Shown here: one piece after another, positions 25,320 through 35,289 of the stretch
How the letters are laid out: each line of letters begins with the position of its first letter
Numbering within the stretch: the first letter of the stretch is position 1
Source: Nitrosomonas sp. Nm33
GTDB taxonomy: Bacteria > Pseudomonadota > Gammaproteobacteria > Burkholderiales > Nitrosomonadaceae
Reading direction: 5' to 3'
NCBI RefSeq assembly: GCF_900107265.1
Contig: NZ_FNPJ01000022.1
Span: forward strand, 1 to 41,628
Length of the DNA: 41,628 bases
Program-made: the position numbers and the translations under genes
Notes under the pieces: generated by a model
Told to the model about the DNA's origin: nothing
Database searches by the model: none
Seen by the model: the letters and a program-made list of their open reading frames with translations, nothing else

Positions 25320-27623
25320 ATGTCAAATAATTCCAATCTGGAGAGCAGTAGTAAAAAAGACCTTAAGTTTCTTGAAATTCGCCACCTGAATGGACCCAAT
25401 ATCTGGACCTACTACCCGGTGCTTGAAGCGATTGTCGATATTGGTGAACTTGAGGATTTTCCGTCAGATATCATTCCTGGCTTTTATGAACGTTTGTCTT
25501 CGTGGTTACCAACCCTGATTGAGCATCGCTGCAGTTACGAAGAACGTGGTGGCTTTCTGCGCCGTGTCAAGGAAGGAACATGGCCTTGCCATATTCTCGA
25601 GCATGTGACGCTCGAACTGCAAAATCTTGCAGGTATGCGCGGTGGATTTGGCAGAGCGCGCGAAACTTCGACAAGGGGCGTCTACAAAGTGGTTGTGAGT
25701 GCCTGGCATGCGGAGATTACACAGAAGGCCTTATTCTTAGCCAGGGAGCTCATTTTAGCGGCAATGGGATTTGATCCTCATCAACAGTCTTATGATGTGG
25801 AGGGGGCTATTGATCATTTGCGTGACATGGTCGATTCGCTATGGCTCGGTCCATCAACTGCGTGCATTGTGGATGCAGCTATAGCCCGCAATATTCCGGC
25901 TATGCGATTGCTTTCCAAAGGAAACCTCGTTCAGTTGGGGCATGGTGCACGCAGTCGGCATATTTGGACGGCTGAGACAGATCGGACACCTGCCATTGCT
26001 GAAAGTATTTCACGTGACAAAGATCTAACCAAAACATTGCTTAGCACGTGCGGTGTACCTGTTCCGGAAGGACGTATGGTCAACAGTCCTGAGGATGCAT
26101 GGCAAGCGGCTTTGGAAATAGGCTTGCCAGTAGTTGTCAAACCATGTGATGGCAATCACGGGCGGGGCGTATTTATCGAGCTAAGCAAGCGTGAAGTAAT
26201 CGAATCAGCCTTTTCTATCGCATTAGAAGAAGGAACGGGTGTGCTGGTTGAACGCTACATTCCGGGTACTGAGCATCGTTTACTCATTGTGGGAGGACAA
26301 CTTGTAGCAGCGACGAGGGGTGATTCGGTATCGGTCGCCGGTGATGGTATTTCCACTATAATTGACTTGATTGATAAGCAGATTAATTCAGATCCACGGC
26401 GAGGAACCACTGAAGACCATCCACTCAACATCATTCGTCTAGATAGTGCAGCCCAGATGGAGATTGCTCATCAAGGATATACGCCTGATTCTGTTGTACC
26501 AGTTGGGACCAAAGTGCTGATTCAACGCAATGGTAATCATGCTTTTGATGTAACGGATGATGTTCATCCAAGCATTGCTAAAACGGCAGCCTTAGCAGCG
26601 CGTGTGATTGGTCTGGATATTGCCGGTATCGATCTGGTGGTCAGTGATATCTCACGTCCATTAGCTGAGCAAGGTGGGGCAATTGTGGAAGTAAACGCTG
26701 GTCCTAGTCTGCTGATGCATATTAAACCAGCCGTAGGAAAGTCCAGACCCGTTGGTCAGGCGATTGTAGATCATCTTTTTCCGAATCAAGACCATGGTCG
26801 CATTCCCATTGTTGGCATTACCGGCAGTTATGGAAAAACCACGGTAGCGCATCTCGTCGCTCGATTACTCACGCTTTCAGGTAAGCGCACAGGGTTGGCA
26901 TGCAGCAGTGGACTCTATCTTGATCATAAGCAAATTGATAAAAGCGATTGTGCCAAGTGGCAAGCAGCTAATCGCACATTAATGAATCGTACGATTGAAG
27001 CGGCGGTTTTTGAAAACGGCTTCGATACCATTCTGCAAGAAGGATTGGCTTACGATAGCTGTCAGGTAGGTGTCGTGACCAATGTTGAGCCGACTTTGCA
27101 TTATGGTCGGCATGACATTGAAACATCCAAACAAGTTTTTACTGTACTGCGTACCCAGGTTGATGTCGTGACACCGACCGCAGCTGCGATTGACGATATT
27201 CTGAAAGACGTGGTTTTGCCGACAGGTGTAGCGGTTCTCAATGCAAAAGATCCTATGCTAATCGAGATGTCTGAGTTATGTCATGGTGAAGTCATTTACT
27301 TCAGCTGTGATCCAGAGTTACCGGCTGTCAACGCGCATCGCCAGCAAGGGACAGGCCCCACACAAGGCAAGCGAGCTGTCATTGTCCGTAACGGAAGAAT
27401 TGTATTGGCTAATGGACCAGATGAAACGCCATTAATCAAATTGGCTGATTTGCATCCTGCTGTGGGTGATCGTGCAGTAAGAGAAATAGAGCATGTATTA
27501 GCTGCGGTAGGCGCTGCCTGGGCACTCGGTATTGCGCTTCAGCTTATTCGGCTGGGCATTGAAACATTCGGATTCGGCCAAGAGAAAAGTAAACCTCAAT
27601 ATCAGTATTCTCCAAAAAAATAA
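25320..27623 (+). CDS. Cyanophycin synthetase-like protein, short form (CphA')
   Basis: The 767-residue protein has the CphA N-terminal domain (about 15-180), an ATP-grasp domain (about 225-490; LPVVVKPCDGNHGRGV, VLVERYIPGTEHR, VEVNAGPSLLMH) and a Mur-ligase-like central domain starting VGITGSYGKTTV (P-loop 502-509). The usual P-loop is GTNGKTT. The protein ends soon after the Mur central domain, so the Mur C-terminal domain of CphA is absent. It precedes a full-length CphA by 20 bp. It may be a partner subunit or a synthetase of limited function; a CphA2-like role on dipeptides is less likely because the layout differs. Confidence 0.85.
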   Translation: MSNNSNLESSSKKDLKFLEIRHLNGPNIWTYYPVLEAIVDIGELEDFPSDIIPGFYERLSSWLPTLIEHRCSYEERGGFLRRVKEGTWPCHILEHVTLELQNLAGMRGGFGRARETSTRGVYKVVVSAWHAEITQKALFLARELILAAMGFDPHQQSYDVEGAIDHLRDMVDSLWLGPSTACIVDAAIARNIPAMRLLSKGNLVQLGHGARSRHIWTAETDRTPAIAESISRDKDLTKTLLSTCGVPVPEGRMVNSPEDAWQAALEIGLPVVVKPCDGNHGRGVFIELSKREVIESAFSIALEEGTGVLVERYIPGTEHRLLIVGGQLVAATRGDSVSVAGDGISTIIDLIDKQINSDPRRGTTEDHPLNIIRLDSAAQMEIAHQGYTPDSVVPVGTKVLIQRNGNHAFDVTDDVHPSIAKTAALAARVIGLDIAGIDLVVSDISRPLAEQGGAIVEVNAGPSLLMHIKPAVGKSRPVGQAIVDHLFPNQDHGRIPIVGITGSYGKTTVAHLVARLLTLSGKRTGLACSSGLYLDHKQIDKSDCAKWQAANRTLMNRTIEAAVFENGFDTILQEGLAYDSCQVGVVTNVEPTLHYGRHDIETSKQVFTVLRTQVDVVTPTAAAIDDILKDVVLPTGVAVLNAKDPMLIEMSELCHGEVIYFSCDPELPAVNAHRQQGTGPTQGKRAVIVRNGRIVLANGPDETPLIKLADLHPAVGDRAVREIEHVLAAVGAAWALGIALQLIRLGIETFGFGQEKSKPQYQYSPKK

Positions 27624-27643
27624 GAGATTTAAGGAAATTTACT

Positions 27644-30220
27644 ATGAAAGTGATACAAATCCGTGCATTGCGTGGTCCTAATCTATGGAGTAAACATACA
27701 TCCATTGAAGCAACAGTTGTTTTTAGCAAGACCGAATATACTATCGACAGAATCCCAGGTTTTGAAATGCGCCTGCGTGAACGCTTTCCGGAGATCGCGC
27801 TGCTCCAGCCCGCCAGCCGCCCTGAAATGGTGACTGTGGCCCATGTTCTCGAATTTGCCGCGCTCGGTTTGCAAGTGCAAGCAGGTTGTCCAGTTACATT
27901 CAGTCATACTACTCAGACATCGGAAGCCAATACTTTCCGGATCGTCGTTGAATATAGTGAAGAAGCAGTGGGAAGGCTTGCTTTTGAACTCTCTTTAGAA
28001 CTTTATCACGCTGCAATGGAAAATACATCCTTTGATCTGTCCAAGGCGTTACACCGTCTACGAGAGCTTTATGAGGATATCCGTCTCGGACCAAGTACCG
28101 GTGCTATTGTGCGAGCTGCTGTCGCGCGTGGCATTCCCTACCGTCGTCTGACAAACGGAAGTCTGGTGCAGTTTGGCTGGGGAAGTAAGCAGCGGCGTAT
28201 CCAAGCTTCTGAAAGCGATTTAACCAGTGCAGTCGCAGAATCCATTGTGCAAGATAAGGAACTGACCAAAGCTCTTCTGCATGCGGCGGGAATTCCTGTT
28301 CCGATTGGGCGACCAGTCAATGACGCTGAGGATGCATGGGCTGCTGCCTGCGAAATTGGTGTACCAGTGGTTGTTAAACCCCAGGATGGCAATCAGGGCA
28401 AAGGCGTGACAGCCAATCTCGTTGATTATGAACAGATCAAAGCTGCTTATGTGAAAGCTGCTGAAATTAGTGACAATGTGCTGGTTGAACGATATGTGAT
28501 CGGGCATGATTATCGTATGCTGGTCGTGGGCAATAAGCTGGTGGCTGCAGCGAGGCGTGATCCACCTCAGGTAGTGGGGGATGGTGTTCATAGCATTTAT
28601 CAATTGGTGGAGCAAATTAATCGCGATCCGCTGCGTAGTGAAGGTCATGCAAATTTACTGACCAAAATTCACCTGGATCAGATTTCGCTGACCCACCTCG
28701 CTAGTCAAGGACTGACAGCAGAAACTATTCCGGCTAAAGGTATGCGGGTTGTGTTGCGCAATAATGCCAATTTGTCCACAGGTGGCACGGCAACAGATGT
28801 AACAGATGATGTTCATCCGGAAATTATGGCAAACGCGATTGCTGCTGCACAAATGACGGGGCTTGATATCTGCGGGATTGATGTGATTTGCGAGAGCATC
28901 ATGCAACCGTTGGAGGAGCAAGGCGGTGCAGTCGTCGAAGTCAATGCAGCGCCTGGTTTGCGTATGCATTTGCAACCTTCATACGGTCAGAGGCGTCCAG
29001 TAGGAAAGGCAATTATCGATAATATGTTTGCGCAAGGTGATGATGCGCGTATTCCTGTTGTTGCTGTAACGGGCACCAACGGCAAAACGACAACGGTGCG
29101 CCTGATAGCCAGTATTCTTGAAAGTAACCAGCTGCGCGTTGGCATGACGTGTACTGATGGAGTCTTCATCAATGGCCAATGTGTAGATACCGGGGATTGC
29201 AGTGGACCCAAAAGTGCCAGAAATGTTCTCTTTCACCCCGATGTCGATGCTGCCGTACTGGAAACTGCGCGAGGAGGTATGCTGCGCGAAGGATTAGGTT
29301 TTGATCATTGCCAGGTGGCTGTAGTAACCAATATCGGCAGGGGTGATCATCTCGGTCTTGCTAATATCAATACAACCGATGAATTGGCAGTCGTTAAACG
29401 ACTTGTGGTAGAGAATGTTACGCCTGGGAGCGGTACCGCTGTGCTCAATGCAGATGATCCTCTGATCGTCAAAATGGCTGATCATTGCCCAGGCGCTGTC
29501 ATATTCTTTTCCAGAAATAGCCATAATCCAGTAGTACTGACGCAACGTGCGCAACGTAAACGTGTGATCTATCTTGAAGACCATTTCATTGTTGCATCAG
29601 AAGCAGAAATTGAGCAACGAATACCACTGAGCGAGATCCCGCTTACCAAAAATGGCCTCGTCAGTTTTCAGATTGAGAATGCCATGGCAGCCATTGGTGT
29701 GGGGTGGGCACTGGGGCTGGACTGGCCTGTTATTCGTGCCGGTTTGGCTAATTTCATCAGTGATATGCAGACTGCTCCAGGGCGATTTAACCTTTTCAAT
29801 TACCGGAATGCAACATTGATCGCAGATTATGGACACAATCCGGATGCAATAGAAGCGCTGGCAAGTGCGATTAATCGCATACCCGCAAAAAGACGGACGG
29901 TCGTCATCAGCGCAGCGGGTGATCGCCGTGACGAAGATATTCGGTTACAGACCCAGATTCTAGGTGACGTGTTTGATGAAGTTGTACTTTATCAGGACAA
30001 ATGCCAACGTGGACGTGCTGACGGTGAAGTACTGGGATTATTACGAGAAGGGTTGGAGAATGCCAAGCGTGTGCGCAAAGTGAGCGAAATACATGGTGAG
30101 TTCAAAGCAATTGATACGGCGCTAACCAATCTGCAGGCAGGCGAACTTTGCCTCATCCTGGTTGACCAGGTGGAGCAGGCGCTTGGCCACATCTATAATC
30201 GGATAGCTAACGCATGCTAA
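27644..30220 (+). CDS. cphA: Cyanophycin synthetase
   Basis: CphA polymerises Asp and Arg into the storage polymer cyanophycin using ATP. The 858-residue product is of normal length. It has an N-terminal domain (1-160), ATP-grasp (about 205-470; VPVVVKPQDGNQGKGV, VLVERYVIGHDYR, VEVNAAPGLRMH) and a Mur-ligase module with an intact P-loop GTNGKTTT (477-484). It also keeps the family segment ETARGGMLREGLGFD and the Mur C-terminal domain with PGRFNLF and DYGHNPDAI. It lies 20 bp after the short paralogue, probably in one transcript. No cyanophycinase (cphB) is visible in the window. Confidence 0.95.
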   Translation: MKVIQIRALRGPNLWSKHTSIEATVVFSKTEYTIDRIPGFEMRLRERFPEIALLQPASRPEMVTVAHVLEFAALGLQVQAGCPVTFSHTTQTSEANTFRIVVEYSEEAVGRLAFELSLELYHAAMENTSFDLSKALHRLRELYEDIRLGPSTGAIVRAAVARGIPYRRLTNGSLVQFGWGSKQRRIQASESDLTSAVAESIVQDKELTKALLHAAGIPVPIGRPVNDAEDAWAAACEIGVPVVVKPQDGNQGKGVTANLVDYEQIKAAYVKAAEISDNVLVERYVIGHDYRMLVVGNKLVAAARRDPPQVVGDGVHSIYQLVEQINRDPLRSEGHANLLTKIHLDQISLTHLASQGLTAETIPAKGMRVVLRNNANLSTGGTATDVTDDVHPEIMANAIAAAQMTGLDICGIDVICESIMQPLEEQGGAVVEVNAAPGLRMHLQPSYGQRRPVGKAIIDNMFAQGDDARIPVVAVTGTNGKTTTVRLIASILESNQLRVGMTCTDGVFINGQCVDTGDCSGPKSARNVLFHPDVDAAVLETARGGMLREGLGFDHCQVAVVTNIGRGDHLGLANINTTDELAVVKRLVVENVTPGSGTAVLNADDPLIVKMADHCPGAVIFFSRNSHNPVVLTQRAQRKRVIYLEDHFIVASEAEIEQRIPLSEIPLTKNGLVSFQIENAMAAIGVGWALGLDWPVIRAGLANFISDMQTAPGRFNLFNYRNATLIADYGHNPDAIEALASAINRIPAKRRTVVISAAGDRRDEDIRLQTQILGDVFDEVVLYQDKCQRGRADGEVLGLLREGLENAKRVRKVSEIHGEFKAIDTALTNLQAGELCLILVDQVEQALGHIYNRIANAC

Positions 30221-30528
30221 AGTAATAATCAGTCAATAAAAGAGGTGCTACCAAACTGGCATTAATAGATTGCATGATTTTTGTAAATACATCGCGGGGC
30301 TGCAGAAGAGTCTTGCTTTGCCTTTCAAGTAGAGTAAGTTGGGATTTGACCGTAAGGCAAAAGGTGTGTTGATATTTTTTATTGTTTTTTTTCAGAACAA
30401 AATATTATTTGTATTGTCGGATTTCTTGAGCACTAAATGGAAAGAACCCTATAAAAATGGAAGGTGCTATCTTGTTCAGATGGCAAGAGAACAATTATTA
30501 ATTATATTTTAAGGGAGAGTTAGTTCTG
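30221..30528. other. Intergenic stretch
   Basis: I see no gene, clear terminator or repeat between cphA and the next gene. The AT-rich 30360-30480 part probably holds the promoter of the downstream gene. Confidence 0.4.
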
Positions 30529-31104
30529 ATGAGGCAATCAATGCAATCAATTATTACAACTTGCGTTTTAGTCGTGACGTTTTATGCAAGCACAGCTATG
30601 GGGCACGGAAAAATTCCACTAGCAGAAGATGTCTGTACGCGCTATGTAGGTGGAAATATGGTGCACTTAACTGCATACCAGCCACAGTATGACCAAAAGG
30701 AACAATACTGTACAGAGATTCCAGTGGCAGGAGATACCTATCTTGTGGTAGATCTGGTTGACCAGCCCCTGCGTAATATGCCAGTGAGCTTAAAGGTTTT
30801 TCGTGGCAATGATAATGAGGGTGAGGGTGAGACTATTGCCCAGGTTAAGGCCGATTATCATCCTGAGGGCGTGATCAGCGGAATAGGTAAACTGGATAAA
30901 GGACTCTACTCAGTAGTAGTTACAGCAGAAGGTATTCCACCTTTGAATTATTCTTATCAACTTCGCGTGGAAATGGTCGATTATGGAAAGGTAGCACGTG
31001 CCTGGGCAGGCCCTCTAATAGCGATGCTATTCTTATCTTGGTTGATGTATCGGCTGGTACAATCCGGACGCTGGCGTGCATGGTTCGATTCTCGTCACCC
31101 ATAG
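30529..31104 (+). CDS. Uncharacterised exported protein with a C-terminal membrane anchor
   Basis: I do not recognise the family. The 191-residue product has a signal peptide (about 1-24, ending TAMG-HGKIP). A beta-rich extracytoplasmic domain (25-155) contains two cysteines (EDVCTRY and EQYCTEIP) that could form a disulfide, and a DLVDQPLRNMPVSLKVF strand pattern. One C-terminal membrane helix follows (about 162-178, LIAMLFLSWLMYRLV), then a basic cytoplasmic tail. The start follows AAGGGAGAG at 11 nt. It is a single-gene unit with its own terminator. The domain resembles an immunoglobulin-like or copper-binding-type sandwich only in general outline. Confidence 0.75.
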   Translation: MRQSMQSIITTCVLVVTFYASTAMGHGKIPLAEDVCTRYVGGNMVHLTAYQPQYDQKEQYCTEIPVAGDTYLVVDLVDQPLRNMPVSLKVFRGNDNEGEGETIAQVKADYHPEGVISGIGKLDKGLYSVVVTAEGIPPLNYSYQLRVEMVDYGKVARAWAGPLIAMLFLSWLMYRLVQSGRWRAWFDSRHP

Positions 31105-31157
31105 ATAAATCAGGTAGTTAAACCACATTAATGATCACATGATAAGAGAAGTTAATT

Positions 31158-31182
31158 GCCTCCGTTAGCCGGGGGCTTTTTT
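31158..31182 (+). terminator. Rho-independent terminator
   Basis: GCCTCCG and CGGGGGC form a 7-bp stem (one G-U) around TTAGC, followed by TTTTTT. It ends the transcript of the exported protein gene. Confidence 0.8.
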
Positions 31183-31309
31183 ATGCTGTCTCAAGTGAGA
31201 CCAAAAGCTCGTTTCACCATTGATACCTGAGTCAGGCTAGTCGCCTCCTCAATACCGTAATACTATGTTGATTTCTGATTTCACTTACCAGCGTCTGCTC
31301 CCGATAGTA

Positions 31310-31628
31310 TTAATAAGTCTCGATATTAACCTTTACCAATACTGAATTGGACACCACATCAAATACAGGCGAAAATTTGGTTAATTCTTTTAAGGTATCA
31401 GCTGTCGCTGAGATTTGACGCGCATTTTGATACGGATCTCCTAATATCCCTTACATCCCTTACGCACATCTTTTGCAAGATCAAGGAATCCGCGCAAATC
31501 GAGATTACCTTCAAGTTCGGAATCGACCGCTTCAATTTTAATTTCACGTGCGGCTGCGTGACAAACCATGGTGGTCGTAATGCAGGCGATTAATGCATGC
31601 AAAACTCGACCGGATAGGCTCCTGCACC
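31310..31628 (-). pseudogene. OsmC-family protein, 3' part, frameshifted
   Basis: The minus strand reads GAYPVEF in one frame, then after a shift ALIACITTTMVCHAAAREIKIEAVDSE, LEGNLDLRGFLDLAKDVR, and further on, after another break, KFSPVFDVVSNSVLVKVNIETY. These are the second half of the OsmC family, whose members reduce organic hydroperoxides; the cysteine (IAC) of the central helix is still there. The first 60-70 residues are missing and there are at least two frame breaks, so the gene is dead. The flanking stretches 31183-31309 and 31629-31740 hold nothing recognisable. Confidence 0.7.
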
Positions 31629-31740
31629 TTGCCTAATCAACTATTGTTGAGTCAATAAGTGAATGGTGCAGCGCCAAGCTACTTTTAACGCTGGGATATT
31701 GATAGTCTATGGCTGTCAAAAAGGTTATTCCATTATCTAA

Positions 31741-31817
31741 ATCAAACCTGGCTTTATCGGCTTCTCCTTGCCGTATTATTTATACTGTCTGCAGCTCGCT
31801 CTTGCATCATGTTTGAT
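31741..31817. repeat. Dispersed repeat, copy 2 (77 bp)
   Basis: It is bounded by ATCAAAC and GTTTGAT and is about 85% identical to 20077-20149. It has no coding capacity and looks like a small non-autonomous repeat. Confidence 0.65.
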
Positions 31818-31954
31818 TTAGAAATGGAATTAGGTGCAAGAAGAACTGTTAGCTGGATCATATTTTGAATTAGAAGACAATTACGGGGCGCTGGTATCCA
31901 TAGTTATAATGATTGTAACTGGAGACTTTTATTCCAAAAAATCAGGAGGTCACG

Positions 31955-34327
31955 ATGAATGATTATATTATGTGGTTTGATCAGTTGAGTAAGGATGATG
32001 TTGGCGTTGTCGGTGGTAAGAATGCCTCATTGGGTGAAATGATCAGCCATCTCAGCAAAGCAGGGCTCAATGTGCCGAATGGTTTTGCCACCACTACGCA
32101 CGCCTATCGTGATTTTCTGGCGAGTAATGGTCTCACTGAGCGCATTAAGCACTTACTGGATCAACTGGATGTCAGTGATATCAACGCGCTGACGACTGCA
32201 GGCAAAGCAATTCGTGGTTGGCTACTGGCTGCCTCGTTGCCCGATGCTTTGCTGCAAGCAATTACTCAGGCCTACCAGCAGCTGGTCGCTGATAGTGATG
32301 ATACGGTTTCGTTTGCTGTGCGTTCGTCAGCGACAGCAGAGGATTTGGCCGATGCCTCATTTGCCGGGCAACAGGAAACTTTGCTGAATGTTCGTGGCCT
32401 CGATCAAATTTTTGCGGCGATCAAAGTTGTGTTTGCATCGCTGTATAACGATCGTGCCATTGCCTATCGTGTTCATCATCATTTTCAGCATGACAAGGTA
32501 TTCCTGTCCGCAGGGATTCAGAAAATGGTACGCAGCGACCTGGGAGCGAGTGGCGTAGTGTTTACATTGGATACTGAGTCAGGATTTCGGGATGTTATTT
32601 TCATCACGGCAACATATGGCTTAGGAGAAACCATAGTGCAGGGAAAGGTCAATCCAGATGAATTCTATGTTTATAAGCGAGGATTAGAGGCAGGTCGTCC
32701 GGCTATTCTTTCGCGACGTTTAGGAACTAAGGCCATTGAAATGATTTATGATGAAAAGGGTGAGAAGGGCTTATCCACGCTGATACGTGAAGTGGAAGCA
32801 GCGCGGCGTCAGCATTTCTGCTTATCTGATGCGCAAGTCGAAGCGCTAGCCCAGCAGGCATTGCTCATCGAGAAGCATTATGGTCATCCGATGGATATTG
32901 AATGGGCTCTGGATGGGCTCGATAAACAGCTTTATATCGTTCAGGCCCGTCCTGAAACGGTTGAAAGTCGAAAGAGCCCGACAGTAGAGCGTTTTAAATT
33001 GAGCGAGCAAGGAAAGGTATTGGCCGAAGGCCGCGCTATCGGGCAGAAAATAGGGCAGGGGGTGGCGCGTCTGATCATGCAAACTGACCAGATGCAAAGT
33101 CTTCAAGCAGGAGAGGTGCTGGTTACCGATATGACTGATCCGGACTGGGAACCGATCATGAAACGTGCTGCCGCGATTGTCACCAATCGTGGTGGGCGCA
33201 CATGTCATGCTGCGATTGTGGCACGCGAGCTGGGGATTCCGGCAGTGGTGGGTTGTGACGATGCCACGACGCAAATCAAGGATGGAGTGGAAACCACTAT
33301 TTCCTGCTCTGAAGGAGATACCGGTTATGTTTATGAGGGGTTGCTCCGCTTTGAGCACACGACTGCCGATACCGGCAAGTTACCCGATCTGCCAGTTAAA
33401 ATCATGATGAATATCGGTAACCCATCCCATGCATTTGCTTTTTCTCGCTTGCCCAATCAAGGGATTGGGTTAGCGCGACTGGAATTCATCATCAATAATA
33501 TTATTGGCATTCACCCGAAAGCATTGCTGGAGTTTGCTCATTTACCGCAAGAATTGAAAGACGAGATTGGGCAGCGAATCGCTGGTTATGCAGATCCGGT
33601 CAGCTTTTACGTAGATAAACTGGCGGAAGGCATTGCTACATTAGCAGCAGCCTTCTATCCTCATCCTGTGATCGTACGCACTTCCGACTTTAAATCCAAT
33701 GAATATGCCAACCTGCTTGGAGGGGATCGTTATGAACCGCAGGAAGAAAACCCCATGATTGGTTTTCGTGGCGCATCACGTTATGTGGCAGCTGCATTTC
33801 GCGATTGTTTTGAGCTGGAGTGCCAGGCATTGCGCAAAGTACGTGATGAGATGGGTTTGACCAATGTTGAGATCATGATCCCATTCTGCCGGACTGTGGA
33901 AGAAGCTCGGCAGGTTACGGAGCTGCTTGCCTCACAGGGACTTGCGCGAGGTCAGAATAATTTACGTTTGATTATGATGTGCGAGATTCCCTCCAACGCG
34001 ATGCTGGCAGAGGAGTTTTTGCAATTCTTTGACGGTTTTTCCATTGGCTCGAATGATATGACCCAGTTAACACTGGGGATCGATCGTGATTCCAGTCTCG
34101 TATCTCATCTGTTCGATGAGCGCAATCCGGCCGTTAAAAGGATTCTAAAGATGGCGATAGATGCCTGTCACAAACAGGGGAAATATATCGGCATCTGTGG
34201 TCAAGCGCCGTCCGATTATCCGGATTTTGCAGCTTGGCTGGTTGAGCAGGGGATTGGGAGCATATCGCTCAACCCGGATACCATTGTAGATACCTGGCTG
34301 CATCTTGCCAGTTTGAACAAACAGTGA
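31955..34327 (+). CDS. ppsA: Phosphoenolpyruvate synthase
   Basis: PpsA converts pyruvate, ATP and water to PEP, AMP and phosphate for gluconeogenesis. The 790 residues comprise the nucleotide-binding domain (about 15-345; VGGKNASLGEM, FAVRSSATAEDLADASFAGQQ), the swivelling phosphohistidine domain (GGRTCHAAIVARELGIPAVVG, His418) and the PEP/pyruvate domain ending with CGQAPSDYPDFAAWLV, which carries the catalytic cysteine. The ATG follows CAGGAGGTCACG. The gene overlaps ppsR by 4 bp. Confidence 0.96.
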   Translation: MNDYIMWFDQLSKDDVGVVGGKNASLGEMISHLSKAGLNVPNGFATTTHAYRDFLASNGLTERIKHLLDQLDVSDINALTTAGKAIRGWLLAASLPDALLQAITQAYQQLVADSDDTVSFAVRSSATAEDLADASFAGQQETLLNVRGLDQIFAAIKVVFASLYNDRAIAYRVHHHFQHDKVFLSAGIQKMVRSDLGASGVVFTLDTESGFRDVIFITATYGLGETIVQGKVNPDEFYVYKRGLEAGRPAILSRRLGTKAIEMIYDEKGEKGLSTLIREVEAARRQHFCLSDAQVEALAQQALLIEKHYGHPMDIEWALDGLDKQLYIVQARPETVESRKSPTVERFKLSEQGKVLAEGRAIGQKIGQGVARLIMQTDQMQSLQAGEVLVTDMTDPDWEPIMKRAAAIVTNRGGRTCHAAIVARELGIPAVVGCDDATTQIKDGVETTISCSEGDTGYVYEGLLRFEHTTADTGKLPDLPVKIMMNIGNPSHAFAFSRLPNQGIGLARLEFIINNIIGIHPKALLEFAHLPQELKDEIGQRIAGYADPVSFYVDKLAEGIATLAAAFYPHPVIVRTSDFKSNEYANLLGGDRYEPQEENPMIGFRGASRYVAAAFRDCFELECQALRKVRDEMGLTNVEIMIPFCRTVEEARQVTELLASQGLARGQNNLRLIMMCEIPSNAMLAEEFLQFFDGFSIGSNDMTQLTLGIDRDSSLVSHLFDERNPAVKRILKMAIDACHKQGKYIGICGQAPSDYPDFAAWLVEQGIGSISLNPDTIVDTWLHLASLNKQ

Positions 34328-35154
34328 TCAAGCAGAAGCGCACTGTCTTCTATTTGTCGGATCGGACTGGCATTACTGCGGAAACGCTTGGACACAGCTT
34401 ACTGACCCAGTTTGACGGGGTTGAATGGAAAAAAACCAATATACCCTTTCTGGATAATATGGCAAAAGCCCGTACTTTGGTGGGACGAATTAATCATGCT
34501 GCAGAATGCGATGGCTATCGACCACTGGTTTTTAGTACGCTACTTAAAGCGGACATTCTGGAAGTTATCCGGCAGGCAAACTGCCGAGTGTATGATTTTT
34601 TTGAAACATTCATTAGCTCAATCGAGCAGGAACTTCAGCAACCATCTGCCCGAATGGCTGGACGCTCTCATGGTCTTCAGCAGCCTTTATCATATTTTAA
34701 GAGGATTGCGGCGATCAATTACGCGCTGGGGCATGATGACGGGGTTAATCCGAAAAATTTTACCGATGCCGACATTATTCTGGTGGGTGTCTCTCGCGCC
34801 GGTAAAACACCTACCTGTCTCTATCTGGCATTACAGTACGGCATTGCTGCCGCAAATTATCCACTCACACAGGAAGACATGTCTGCTAACCAGCTTCCCA
34901 AAGTGCTTGAACCTGTCAGAAGTAAGCTCTTTGGCTTGACACTCAGCGCAGCACAACTGCATTTTATTCGCGAGGAACGTCGCCCTCATAGTCAGTACGC
35001 GTCGCTCGCCCAGTGTCAGCGTGAGATTCAATGGCAGGAATCCTTGTTTCAACTATTTCATATTCCCTACCTGGATACGACGCACATCTCTATTGAAGAA
35101 ATTAGTGCCATTATCCTTGATCGCAGTGGTTTGAAAAGACAGTTGTATGGTTAG
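34324..35154 (+). CDS. ppsR: PEP synthase regulatory protein (bifunctional kinase/pyrophosphorylase)
   Basis: PpsR (DUF299 family) inactivates PpsA by ADP-dependent phosphorylation of a threonine next to the catalytic His, and reactivates it by phosphate-dependent removal. The 276-residue product starts with YLSDRTGITAETLGHSLL and has the P-loop-like ILVGVSRAGKTPTCLYLA (about 152-169). It is normal in length. The GTG start overlaps the ppsA stop (GTGA), so the enzyme and its regulator are translationally coupled. Confidence 0.95.
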   Translation: MIKQKRTVFYLSDRTGITAETLGHSLLTQFDGVEWKKTNIPFLDNMAKARTLVGRINHAAECDGYRPLVFSTLLKADILEVIRQANCRVYDFFETFISSIEQELQQPSARMAGRSHGLQQPLSYFKRIAAINYALGHDDGVNPKNFTDADIILVGVSRAGKTPTCLYLALQYGIAAANYPLTQEDMSANQLPKVLEPVRSKLFGLTLSAAQLHFIREERRPHSQYASLAQCQREIQWQESLFQLFHIPYLDTTHISIEEISAIILDRSGLKRQLYG

Positions 35155-35289
35155 TTTGCCTATTTCGTTAATCGTTATGCTCTGAGTAGTCGCAGCGCAA
35201 GGTGACAGCGCTAGGGGTTAACCCTGGGGTGTCCTGTCCAGTTTACGTAAAAGGCAAAGCTCCACATTACTTTCTTGTTTCTTACTTGA

